64,000 nt of DNA, from contig CP099839.1 in NCBI GenBank assembly GCA_030062745.1, positions 42,581,891 to 42,645,890 on the forward strand, written 5' to 3'. Shown here piece by piece: positions 1-11,779 of the stretch. The DNA is from Capitulum mitella. Taxonomy: Eukaryota > Arthropoda > Thecostraca > Pollicipedomorpha > Pollicipedidae. The notes under the pieces were generated by a model. It was not told the DNA's origin. It saw nothing but the letters and a program-made list of their open reading frames with translations, and made no database searches. The translations under genes and the position numbers were made by a program. Numbering within the stretch: the first letter of the stretch is position 1; each line of letters begins with the position of its first letter.

Positions 1-510
1 CTCACAACAGTTATTCGTGACCTGACCTCAGGTCAATGGCTGGAAGTCATTGACACTTTGCTCATTGATAGTAACCAGATGTCTGCATCATTCCACACTA
101 AAAATGTTATGAGAAATTCCGCCAGTTCCCGAAAAAACGACATGTCTTAAAAATGGGCTTAACCTTAGATCAATGACGCAGAAAATTCCGAAAAAAATCT
201 GAGGTGGCAGATTTGTTGCATCTATCAAGATTTCCAATCCCTGAAAGCATTACTGTGATATCTTGTTTTCCGAAAAATTTGCAGGGCGCTAGACGTTTTT
301 GGACATAGGTCCGTTTGACCTGACCTAGGTCAGACACCTGACTTGACCTAAGGTCAGAACTTTGGCACGAGATGTAAAAATGATCAAGCAAAAGGTGCAC
401 AAAGTTTCGTGACGCCACATTTGTTCGTTCTCTCGCAATCCTAGAAAAACCTCAGGGGAGGGACGATCAACCCCCCCCCCCCAGTCGGGGGCGGGTTAAC
501 GTCCAACGGT
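1..510. repeat. Dispersed AGGTCA/poly-C repeat, right end of a TTAA-type element
   Basis: No gene is seen here. The stretch holds palindromic AGGTCA half-sites: TGACCTCAGGTCA at 23-35, TGACCTAGGTCA at 321-332 and TGACCTAAGGTCA at 344-356. A run of 12 C follows at 471-482, then a G-rich end and the tetranucleotide TTAA at 496-499. The same order (half-sites, A-rich middle, GATCA or GATTCA before a C-run, GC-rich terminus, TTAA) occurs near the right end of the element at 28401-29618 and at 15690-15914. I infer the right end of a non-autonomous TTAA-target (piggyBac-like) element whose left end lies outside the window. Confidence 0.4.
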
Positions 511-1333
511 GCTAACCTAGGTCAAGGCATTGTCGCCTATAGGTATGCCGGTCGTTTTCTGGTGTCTGTCGCATATTCTGCCGCATTAACATTGAAAAGG
601 CAAGGAATGGCATAAAATCCTAACATTGTTTTATGTAATATCCCCTCTACATCATAAACCAGTGCCACAACGCATTTCTCACGCAGGTCACACAGATGCG
701 GGGCGACGAACACGGCCGCCATGTAAAAAGACCAATATCTGATGAGAAGTTATTTTGGCGATGGCAACGATTTTATTTTGACGGCCGAAAATAAGAAGAC
801 CGGTGCAGTACAAACTGAACAGAAAGACGGCGTGTTTAAAGTTATTTTCACCTGCGGCCATACAAAGTGCGCTCGCTTTGCGAACTAACATAATATTTCA
901 AAAGTTCACATCAGGCCAGCTTGGTTCAAATGGGACCTGATCACCCTTGGCAAATAAGTTCTTGTGATGTATCAGTGGTTCCGAAGCACATGTGGCTACC
1001 AATGATGTTCCAAGACTGTAAACCAATGAACTGCATTCGGTTGTGAGACCGAAAATTCGGTATAAAGCGTGGGCTGACTTCGATTCAAAGGTCAAGAGGC
1101 ACAAATACGTGTGCAAGGGACGTAAAAGCACCGGGACGTATATGTATTCAAGCTTCAAAACCGCTGAGCCAGACCTACAATCTCAATAGCAAACGTAAAA
1201 AAGGCCGAAAGTTTAGCTGCCCAAACGTCGATGGCTTGAGCGTTCCCGAAAAATCCAGGACAGCAGGATTGTTCAGTTTGTCATTTTACACGAACATGTT
1301 AAGCTATTCGATACATTAAAAAAGTCGCGCCAC

Positions 1334-1530
1334 TTTCCTTTTTCCTCATGGTTTTACTTGACCTGACCTAAGTCGATGTCCTCGGGTGACGCTAAGTTTA
1401 AAAATTGACAATGTGCAAAAATGGTGCATCAAAAGGTATAGAAAGTTTATTTTCTCTGCACCTTTTCGTTCTTCGGCTTTTCTCGGAAAACCGGAGGGGG
1501 TTCTGATGACCCCCGCCTGGCGAAAGTTCA
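1334..1530. repeat. Second copy of the AGGTCA/C-rich dispersed repeat
   Basis: The order of words matches 300-495: a GACCTGACCTAAGTC block, an AT-rich middle with an AAAAGGT motif, a TTCGTTCTTC block, a GGAAAACC block and a GATGACCCCC end. It is diverged, and no TTAA flank is visible. The neighbouring 520-1334 and 1530-3900 contain only short open frames without coding character. Confidence 0.35.
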
Positions 1531-3899
1531 CTGCGCCATGTTGGAGCAGTTTACTGGGAATTTAAATCCTCACCGTTTAGATGTTCAGGGTTTAAAACAA
1601 ACATTTCCGTCCTGTTTTATGAATGTTGTTCCCCGCCACTGCACTGTCGCGCAGTGTGGAAAGTTTTGCATACTGAAAAAATCCCCCGTTTTCCAAGCCT
1701 TGAGAATGTCTATGAATTTTCACACAGTTCCAGACGCATGAGCCAACGCTAAACTCTCATTGATTAGCTCTCGATTCATGTCAACTGTATCAACATCATT
1801 CAATGAACATCGGAGTTTTAACAAGTAATAATTACACCCTTTCTCCTTTTTTTGACCCTCTTCTTCTGTATCCAGCCTGTTCAAAATTTTCGGAACCGCT
1901 TTCCATAAAAATGTGTTTTACGTCATGGCGGATCGATTGTTGTTTGTTGCGAGGAAATCGGATGGGTAATCCTCCGAGATCTTAGAGTGGGGAGGGACGA
2001 ATAAGCCGCCATACGGAAATGCGCACTAGCGCTGTGGGTACGAGGATAGGGTTAAGGACAGTAACAGGCCTAAGATGCGATGACGGGAGATGAGCGGTAC
2101 AAAATCCTGCACGTGCTGGGGTGGCGGAACGCAGCCATCGTGGACCTCGTATCTCTCCATTAGCCAAACTGGACGTTGTTATCTCTGACGGTGATCGGAG
2201 CGCCCCGTGATGGCATGTTTACGGAGGCTATTTCGGGCGGCTCCATTTGCCGGGCGCCTGGCCGTGAATTCGGGTCTCACTAGTCACGCGGAATGTTGGT
2301 TGTTCACGGCGGCCGCTCGTCTGATGGCGCTGCCCGCGCACTGACGCCTGACATGACACGCTCGGGCTGCGCTGGGCGGCCAGCGACACCGCGGAATGGC
2401 CGGTGCTCAACGCTCATCAGCGAGGGTATTGGAGAAGCCGGCCATCGAAAAGGCACGTCATGGCTGTTAGAGGGACACCTGCTCATCATGCATGTTCAAC
2501 ATCTTTGCGGCGGCGCGAATGGTAAACGTCGTCTCGGTGAACCTGACGGCGTCAAGAATCATGACGATTTATATATGATTCATGACATCGATGTGCCCTG
2601 AGCCCTACTCACCAGCCATCGATACACACAACTGGTCAGTTCGTCACTGGGCATTCCCGGAAACTATTGGGGGAAGGAGGGGGGGGAAGGGGAGATCTGC
2701 TAAGGATTGTACACTGATTCTTTCCAGGCATTGTCATAGGCCTAATGCTAAAGTCCCTTAAATTGGATAACATGTATGTACGTAACCATTCCTAGGGGAT
2801 CTCGAAGCATGCCGGTCAGGGTGGTATTGTTGAGTTTTTAGTGGCCCACTTGCTGTTAGTACATGAGATGATTTGTTCGTATTATCTCATTGTAAGTACC
2901 CATCATTTGTGTGCCACTTCCGGCGGCAGTGCGAGACTAGGGAAGCATTTCGAGACACGAGGTAAAACTTCGAGTTATTCGTTCGAGTTTCCACTAAATG
3001 CAGAAAATCAGAGGACATACCCTAATACCTCTGAGTTGCTGCACTAAAGGCGAGGACGCAAGCATTTTTCAAATACACCTAAAATTCCCCACCACCCACT
3101 GGGAAAACTTCTCTCTAAAACATGCGCGGTGGACTCAGTAAGCGGGTTTAGTTTAGAGTCGGATCATCAGGCGTATGCATGAATTCGAGAGCTGAGCGCG
3201 GTACATCGGGCGGGCTCTACCCACGCGGTTCCGACCTCTGGGAAGGAATGCGAGCCTGTGCGCCCGGCACGGAGCGGGGATTCCCCTCCCTGGCCCGGGT
3301 GGCGCCCGCCGACCATAACCGGACCGTGTGACGCCGCAGCCCGCGCCGGTGGCGCCGCTGTCGGTGTCGGGAGCGACGTCTGACAGCAGGCGGCGGAACA
3401 GCTGAAAGACGGTGAATCCCCGGGTGTTTCCCTCCCGATCCTGGACGGAGAGGTATCCAAATTTCGTTTTTGCTCCCAGCGGGAGGTGCGGTGATCTCCT
3501 GGTGCCAGCGTCCGACTATGAATAATGTAAAGGTTTAACTTCGGTAACGGAAGACCTCTCATTTTGCGCTGCCGGTTGGATGGCAGTCCCACCTTTGAGG
3601 AGTTCTAACATAAACGATATGTCGCCACACGGGGACAAACTACCTCAAAATGGCTCTCACCCCACCAGCTTTAAAATGTTTCTATGACAACGCATATTCG
3701 CAAATGGCATTACCCGAGCCATTTTTAGACACTTAAATGCAAATGTTAATGCTAGACTTTGTGCAAATGTTTGTGTATGGATATCTGCGGCTACTTCCGC
3801 CCTTTCGCTCCGTCGTTTTCTTCTAAACAATATCTCCCGGCGATTGGAGCAACGCACCTCGTTTGCCGGCTCGAGTCACAGTAAAAGCACAGCTGTCAG

Positions 3900-4330
3900 G
3901 TAAACGCATTTCAGACCGGGAACACCGATTCGCGGTCGATTCGCGGTCGATCGCGCCCGATCGCGGCCGCATCGCTCATCGCCCACACGCACAGCCCTGA
4001 TCCGGGAGCAGGAGCCGACAGCTGAGTGACGGCCGGCCGGTCGGCGGCCGCCGCCTGCAGGGCGGTCAGCCCCGGCCGGCCGGTCGGCGCTGTCCGGCTG
4101 ACCTTGGAGGCCCGGGCGCGGACGAGCCGCCAGCGCATCGGCTGCGCCCACTGCCCGCGGCCCCTCCCCAGCCCGGCTGCGTAAACAAAATAATTGACGC
4201 ATGCGTGAATGCCCGGTGCCGAAGATAGCTGGAGCTGTTGGCCGAGCCAGGGTCAACAGCACGGGTGTGCCCACGTGGCCCGGAGGCGGCCGGAGGGCCG
4301 GCGAGCACCGGTCCAGCGTCAGGCCGGGTC
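3900..4330. other. CpG island
   Basis: A dense run of CpG and of CGGCCGG/GGCCGGC words stands out against AT-richer flanks. It includes tandem imperfect copies of a TCGCGGTCGAT word (3930-3960) and GGCCGGCCGGTCGGC words (4030-4090). Open frames in it run in several phases on both strands and look like by-products of GC content. It may be a promoter or regulatory island; no exon is recognisable. Confidence 0.45.
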
Positions 4331-5853
4331 ATTTACTTCAAGTTCGACGGACGGCTTGTTTTTGTGTGATGACGCGCTGAAGGGTGTCGAACACTTCATA
4401 AGAATCACAAGTCGACAAATACGCAGTTCATGGGACAGTAGAACGCCGATGGAAGTGCGACGAGATACGGTGTGTGGTTGAGAAGTTTGCCAGGATCAGT
4501 GCATGGTGTCGCTGCGATGCACTGTGAGAAGGGGCTTGCCATTCTTTTGAGCTACATCTGCGAAGATTCCTTCCCGTCGTTTCCGGTGGACGAGACTCGG
4601 GCGGAACTGCCGCCGCAGCCCAGATCACCAATAAACTCTAGTTTTTTGCTTTTTCAGTACACACTACCAATATACGTTTCACTGGAGAGGAACGAATGTT
4701 CTCTTAGCGTAGCGCGTGGCAATCCTATCATATGAATTGCACAACGTTAAGACTAATTCATTTATGTGTTTTTAATTAATGCTTTCGCGCTGATCGACGT
4801 ACGTCTCGTACCGGTGCAGTGAGCACCCATTTGTAAGGCAGCAAACAAATGGATTGACAGCCGATGTCCGGACTGTTTCACATACCGACGACTGACAACA
4901 ACGTCCCGGCACTCATGGGATCACAAGCTCATGCTACCTTGCGTCAGAATTCATGAGCGAAAACTGGCTCTGAAGTTTGCCTTGTCAGAGGCCGTACCTG
5001 CGGATTCTCGTGCGACTACAGTGTGTCACATAAGGATAACACTACGTTTCGAAGGCATGCCAAACGTCAAGCACGCCGAGTGGAATTCATACGTGATCAG
5101 ACATGTCTGGTGTTTGCCTTTGAATGGAACGGATTAAACCCCGGTGCGCGAGCACGGAAATGTCTGCAGACCGCGACTGTGTGGAACTCAAAGCAATGAG
5201 GCCAGCCTGTGTAGGTACTTCTCGGAAGCTTGTTCTTCCCCGAGTGCTGGCTAGTCAGTCGCCCTCTCAGTTATTTGGCATTTTAAGATTGGATTACATG
5301 GGATGGAACGACATAATGCACTTCGCTTCTGAACTCGATCCCCAGTCAGTTTCAGAACGTTACACCCTCGCTTAAAACCTGTTGCACTTGAACTTCAGCA
5401 TTAATGAGATTGTTGCCAGCTGAGTAACTAACATGTTAATCAGACTGCCGGATTTCAATCATGGGCAAAATCCAGTTTCCATTTCCTCACATTCTCCTGG
5501 ATACTATGGCGTGTTTCGCTGCGTTGCATCCTGTACCTTGACACATTGTTCTAACGGAAGAGTAGGAATCATTCGGAAGAAAACCTGTAAAGTAACCGTG
5601 ACATCCCTCGCTGTAATTACACATCGTGGCTCCCTACATTATCACCATCATCATCATTATGTATCTGGTTCAGCCTCCATGTAGTGGTTTTTCGGGTCGA
5701 GTGTCATACATTGAATCAAAGCATAGATACATAATCACAGTGCAAGCAAACAGGCAAAACGTAGGCACATGGTTAAAAATGGGCTACCGCTCATCTAAAC
5801 ACCCAGCCGCGTCCGCACCGCCCTCCGGCAACAGCCAGCGCTCACCGACTCCC

Positions 5854-6640
5854 TTATATCAGCTGGGGCCCGATTCCACACGATAGCCGCCATACCTCCG
5901 GGCCAATTCCATGCGTACGCGGGGCGGCTGCAGAAGGCCGAACCCCGCGAGTACCCCGGGCCGCCACGTCACTCCGGTGCACCACCCGATCCCTCAGAGC
6001 GCCGGCGGCGCGCGGGTGGCGCAGTGCCCGGTACATCCTGGCACTGTTACGCTCGCAAACTACGTCATCAGTGGCCGGCCAGCTAAGCTGTTACAAAAGC
6101 GATGACACATGATCGCGTCGTTCAGAGCAGAACACAGTGCGAGCACAGTGGTTCAGAATCTTTTGCAGCCGGTGGTGTAGCGTTGGTCCACACCCGCCAT
6201 AGACAGACAGAACAAAAACGAACGCTTCAGTTAGAAAGTTTTTGACTTCCGCTGGTAAACGATGAGACAGCCTAGACAGGCCACTGATTGTTGCATAACA
6301 GCGGCCCACTACCAAAGACACGTGCGAGGCCCAAGTCAGATTACAGTCAACAATCATTTTTAAAACCTTAACAGTTGATGATGGATTAATAACGGCGCCT
6401 CGAAGTTCACAGAAAAACCTGCATTTGAGCGCCACTGCCTCGCCCCGACCAGCACGACTTCGGTTTTATCCGGGTTGATGCGTAGATTGTTTCCCGCAAA
6501 CCACACGCTCGCCATCTTCAAACTTTCCTCAGCGAGTGACTGAAGGCTTTTTCGATTAAAAAAAAATCTTCGGCATTACAACGGTAAATGATCTGAGTGT
6601 CGTCCGCGTACATAACAATTTTACAGTCTGTCATATAAAC
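5854..6640 (-). pseudogene. Non-LTR retrotransposon reverse-transcriptase fragment, broken
   Basis: On the minus strand the first recognisable part has the RT active-site motif YADDTQI (YADD at 6599-6610). It is followed by a thumb-like stretch with TWASHVS and SRLSHRL, and then the usual C-terminal tail of LINE ORF2 proteins: a DHVSSLL word, MYRALRHP, and an SDVAARGTRGVRP-like stretch. Reading it needs at least two frame changes (near 6540 and 6430) and crosses a stop near 6090, so it is dead. Everything upstream of the YADD box (fingers, endonuclease) is missing, replaced by a minisatellite from 6640. The family is probably within the CR1/jockey/L2-like group, but I cannot place the clade. 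Confidence 0.75.
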
Positions 6641-6960
6641 ATCGTGACAGCCTGCACAGTGGCAACATACTTTACTGCCATGGCCTGCACCGTGAAAGCC
6701 TAAACCGCAATTGTATCGTGGTATCATGTTCCCTGAAGGAACTGGAATCCTGTGCTATGACAACAGAGCATAGTGCGATAACATGCTTTGACAGACCATA
6801 CTGCGGCAACAGCCTGTATTAACCTGTATGGTAGCAGAGTATTCCCCTTCAGCTTGCACCATGGCAGACCGTAAAAAGCACACAGTGTCCTGGCAACAGC
6901 CTGCATCGTGACAGCCTGTACCGTGATAGCCTGTACCGTCACGGAGCCTACCGCAGTAAC
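6640..6960. repeat. Degenerate 15-16 bp minisatellite (ACAGCCTGYACCGTG)
   Basis: Imperfect head-to-tail copies of ACAGCCTGTACCGTG are clearest at 6640-6720 and 6890-6950, with more diverged units between. On the minus strand they make open TVQAV-like repeats that are not a real protein. The array abuts the broken end of the RT fragment, which suggests that the retroelement was truncated by, or inserted into, the repeat. Confidence 0.55.
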
Positions 6961-6999
6961 CCGCTCTCGCCAGATGGGGCACTTTGGGCCGCTTCCAGG

Positions 7000-9900
7000 G
7001 CGGCCGAGCTACCCTGTGTACAGTCGGGGATGGGGCCAGGTTGGGCATGCTGAGCCGTTCCCGATTCACTGGGACGCCCCATTTAAAACGCAGGCCGGGT
7101 CCGGGTGCGGGCTGGGGCGCGTTCACTACGGGTAATTCGCTTCCACGTGTAAGACTGGCCAAAATCCAGATATTGACTACCGTATAATGCGTGACCCATA
7201 AACGCACCATTGATTGCAGGCTAAGTGGGGTAACCTAATTATTTCCCTTCCTGCTTGCCTAGCTTTCGCCTAAGCTGCGCCTGAAGTTCGGAGGTTCGCA
7301 GTTCCGTGCTTCCCTAAGCTGATGAAATGCATTGACGATCTTTAGATGAGCGCCGTTCAGCCAATTTTTAGCCAAGAACGTTGATTTGTGCATGAAATGA
7401 ATGAAAGTTATGTACATTATCTCATGATTTGTGACCATGGTTACTAAGGGCAACCTTTATGACGTGCAACAGTAGCAGAGCGATTTTACATGAGAATGTT
7501 GGTTTTGTATTGATAAGTTTATGTTTACGATTTTAATATCATCGTAGTCTTTAATGAGTTATAAAGCAACCCAGTAACCTACTCCTTCCGGAAAGAATGA
7601 AAAAAAAACATCACCATCGGTGTGCTCTGCCTTGCTATAAGAGTTCAAGCTAAAAACCTGCTCTTATCCACTCCTTATTTTTACATATAAGTAACTGTTA
7701 AGCACGTGAGCCGCCTCGCGTTCCGTCCTTACAGGTGCAGCCAGGAGGCGCGATCACAGGCTAGCCACTTAATTTCTTGAGACATAAGGTTTTGGGTTGT
7801 ATACGGGTAGCTCGTGTATATTGTGCATATGCACATCGTACATATTTATATACGAGTAGCTTAAATATATTAAACACAACTCTGTCTTCTTCTCACGTAC
7901 ATTATCCCCACTGAGACGAGAAAGCGAGCTTCTATATTCCGTTAGCCCCGGAGTTCATTATCAATGAGCTCGTAGTTTCTCTGGGTTAGAACAAGCAAAC
8001 GAACTAGGAAGCAAATCGCGGCGCAGTTTGGGAATTGCTTTGAGCTGTGTTGTCGGATAGTTTTTCATGGCATGTTGATGCGACCGCGAATTCAAAAGAA
8101 AATTTAAATACCTAGGTCTGTGTTAACACTGACAAGCAAAACGCAAGGAACGTAGCAACCATGGGGTCGGGTAGGAGACGGATATCTTCAGCAATATTAC
8201 AGCGACTGTCAGTGATAAGCTCATATGAATGCGTAGACCACAGTGGCTATCACTCGGAATCAGGGCATGATGCGTGCAAAAAGAACAAATACAAGAATAT
8301 GAGCAGGGATAACCTCGCATTCAACAACAGCCCAGGGAAAGATTGAGCTGATCCTCCCCGGCTCGTCGAGTAGTGGAAACGCGGCTCTTCGTGCATTCAG
8401 GGATTTTGAAATAATGAGTCAGATTATTGTAGTGGACCTGTAACGGCGGGTGGACGTGCATAATATCACGATAAACACCTCCACTGCGTTCCCACAGGGC
8501 ACAGCCTGGTGCGTTGACGCCAGCATTATGATTTGCCTTGCAATTTTGTCCATCGATCTGGCACCGGATTTGCGTTCGATCACGCCAAATGTTCAGGAAT
8601 TAAGTATCAGGGATCAGGCTAGTACCGTAGGCTAGTCTCGGTAAACATGGGTGCACAGTAACAACGAGAATACGAATCTGTGGAGCTATCAGGTCAAGTC
8701 TACCTATCGGAGCCCGCAGTTACAATCCAAATTAGTTGACATATCTGCCGATCACAAGTCATCTTGCTGCCACTCGCTCGATTGGTCCTTGGTGGTAGCT
8801 TGCATTTCGTCGAACGAAATGACGTTCCGGGTTGCGGGCTGAATCGGTTCTAAATCTGTTTCAAGTTACTCCTTTGTGATGCGTACCGTTGGTTAGTTAA
8901 TTAGTTTGTTTGTGAGTTAGGACACACAGCCTCTTGGGCTGAAGTGTCCAGAGTGCTGGGTCAAGTCTAGTGTCTTGTCTGGCGTCAGTCACTCGTCTGT
9001 ACTGTTGGTTAGCGGTGCATGGGAACGTGAGTAATGTTTCGAGCTAGCAGCGCAGCAACAAACACTGCAATGTCATTGTTGATTCAGTACTAAGGCACAA
9101 AGACGTCAGGTCTTCCAGGACTTCATGTGTATCGCCTTTCAGGTAAAAGGTGGCCAGGCAGGACTGTGGCTGCGTAGAGGTTTCATCCTTGCGGTAAGAT
9201 GACCGTGTATTTTTTAAAGAGTTGGCGCAGGGGAAATGGGACTTCATATCCCCCAGTGCACTGCCTCCTCAGACAGGAGACTGGCGGAGCACCAAGAAAT
9301 TTATGTTATTGTACGCTGCTGCGCGATAAAATGAGCACTAATAATTTTCCCTTTTTCGTACCTGGGTGTCGATCTCGAGAGCCCACGCTCCACGGTATGC
9401 AGGAATGAGTCTGCATTTTTCCGGTTGTTTATTTGATGGGTCTGGGAGTTGTGCAACCTAAAGATGCCTCTTTGAAAAGCTCACGCTCTTATCCAGACCA
9501 CTGTGTTGATTCACGCACATGTATAGCTTGGTAATCGACGCAATAGGAGACAGCGCTTGCAGAATCATGAATCATTTCCGTACACGTGCCGGTTATGTCT
9601 GAGCTGACGTGATTTCAAATACTACCGCATACGATGTCAAAATAGATTTAGAGCTCATCAGCAGGCAGGAGCTGCATGTGATGCCTTGCATACTTAATCT
9701 GCTATTGCAGCAATATGAGTCACTGCAGTGTCAGTTGCCGCAAAGTCTAAATGCCCTCCGTTCGTCCTTTGCTGGACTCAATGTGAATGATCGGAGGCGC
9801 AAGTGAATCATTCTTCATGCCTGAAACGCAGAACGCAAGTCATCATGTCTGACGTTAGAATGGTCGCGAGCCTTTTTATTGCGAACATTCCACAGCTGAC

Positions 9901-10450
9901 TGCCGAGCAGGGGCTGCCCTAGCGTGGGAGCTGACTGGCGATAGGCACTGTCCGTAAAGGCAAAAGCTTTTGTGAAAAGCCCAGGGGTCCCGCAGCAGTG
10001 TCCACACAAAAAGTGCTGAGGTTCTCAACACGACGCCCAAATGTGAAAGTTTTTGAAACACAAAATAAGGAAAAGTTTCCAAAAACTTTTACAAGTATGT
10101 ACTCAGCTCCTATCGTCCGGAAATCTTGTTTATTGTCAGTCAGTTCGAGACCAAGACGGATTCGGAGAGGTGAGGTGCTGCTTCGTTACAATACGTTAGG
10201 GTTTTGGCCGATAGTAAGACACCATTTTGGTTCGATTTCTGAGACCCATATGCCTTGTCCTCACGTCGAGAATTTGGCTGAGAGAGTCCGATAAGATACC
10301 AACATAGGAATGAAGGTGTGCCGTTACCAGATAACACCATGAGTCTTTTATCGAGTCCTTATTTCTATTCCGCTCCCCCTTTCAGCAGGGGTCAGACTCC
10401 TGAGGGCTGTGCCTTGCCGAAAGCACTGGTCGGCTGGGCACCTGATCTTA
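7000..10450. other. Gene-free stretch
   Basis: Only short, unrelated open frames are seen, none with coding character or a domain I recognise. The one structure worth noting is an AT-rich patch at 7800-7870 containing the 12-bp palindrome GTGCATATGCAC. The right edge passes into the duplicated unit that carries gene A. Confidence 0.4.
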
Positions 10451-11604
10451 TGTCCCCATCCTCCATCCTCATGTCCAGTTTTGACTCTTACCACCTGCAT
10501 TGTTTCAGATGTCTGTCCTTTATTTTTCCTTCTTGTTATTTGCTCCGTGTGCATAATGTCCCAGTTCAGCGGAGATGCACACGTGTACCAAACAACGAGT
10601 ACGAAGAAAAATTAAATTAAGAGCGTTTTTTGTGTAGTACATACCTACCAACGATATCACATCAAATTACTCACTATGTCCATATCATACACCTATATGA
10701 CGTAGACCTTGATCATTATTTATGTTCCCGTTATAAATTTATCCTTCGTATCAAGGTTATGGCATTTAAAAGCGTTCACTTATGAAAACATATCATGTTT
10801 CCAGCACGCAGGAACCACTTATAAATGGCGTTGCATTGCCCCCTTAGGATGCTGCTTGCATCCATTATTGCCGGCCTCCGGACATTTCGTGGACGATGTA
10901 GATAGTGGCTTATTTTAAATGGCATGCTCTGATGTCATAGCATTGTCAAATATTAGTTTACATCACCGGTATGCAAGGGAGGGGACATTCGTCTCAAACG
11001 ACCCCAAAACGGCCTGACCTGCTTCTCAGAAACGTTTCCGGGAGCCGCTTCTAGTCCGGGTAGGACCTTGGATCTTTTGTGAAATGTGAAAAAAAAACGA
11101 AACGATAAAACGATTAAGTCACCAAATTTCAGAGCGATAGCCAAACGGTTTTGCTTTGCCGCCGGAAAAAAAAACATGGAGAGTGGGGAGGTGGGGAACG
11201 ATCATCGCTGCCACCGCATGGAAATATGGTTAAGATGCTGGCTAATGCAAGCTATTCGTGCGGAGTGGTTGCGAGCTTTCAGATTCAGCTTGCAGGAAAG
11301 GCAGACTACCAGACGTTTCACAAAACTCGTAGCTTCAGTCCGTAACGAGAAAGTCGAGGTCTGCGCACTCCTGCACTGCAAACACATGGGCGTACACCGA
11401 AACAGCTCGCTCGTCATCAGATGCTTCCGGTCGGTCTGTAAATGAAACTGTCTGCATCAATGTCGCTGTTAATAGTCACACAAGTTCACACGCACAGCTC
11501 CGGCCAACATCCTCCATCGCCGAGAATATTCCAATTTTCTGTTCGTGCGTTGACTTGACTGAGCATGCGCACGTTCACCTCAGCGCCGGACCAGTCTTGA
11601 GGTG

Positions 11605-11735
11605 TGACGTCACAAAGGTGGTAGCGGACGCGACGCTGCTTCCTGCGTTCAGACGCCTCAGGTCATAGTGACGTCATAGCTGTCCACAGTGGGGTGCCGG
11701 TACTATATAAACGGGAGACCGGCCGAGTTCTGCAT
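11605..11735 (+). promoter_or_regulatory. Core promoter of gene A: two CRE-like sites and a TATA box
   Basis: TGACGTCA occurs at 11605-11612 and 11669-11676, the second just after an AGGTCA half-site. TATATAA lies at 11704-11710, 70 bp before the start codon. All four paralogs keep both TGACGTCA words, the TATA box and the leader that follows. CRE-like sites are bound by CREB/ATF/AP-1-type bZIP proteins, so cAMP- or stress-responsive control is a reasonable inference. The transcription start should fall near 11730-11740. Confidence 0.7.
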
Positions 11736-11779
11736 ACTCGTCCTCCGAGCACATCCAGCGGGATCACCTGAGCATCACT

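Noticed and set aside
5640..5665. His-repeat-coding CATCATCAC stretch
   Set aside because: Short trinucleotide run with no supporting gene structure.
11086..11445. Open frame of 119 codons upstream of gene A, largely open in the C copy too
   Set aside because: Hand comparison with 25595-25882 shows most differences change the amino acid and few are silent, so there is no purifying selection on this frame; the region is better explained as conserved upstream DNA.
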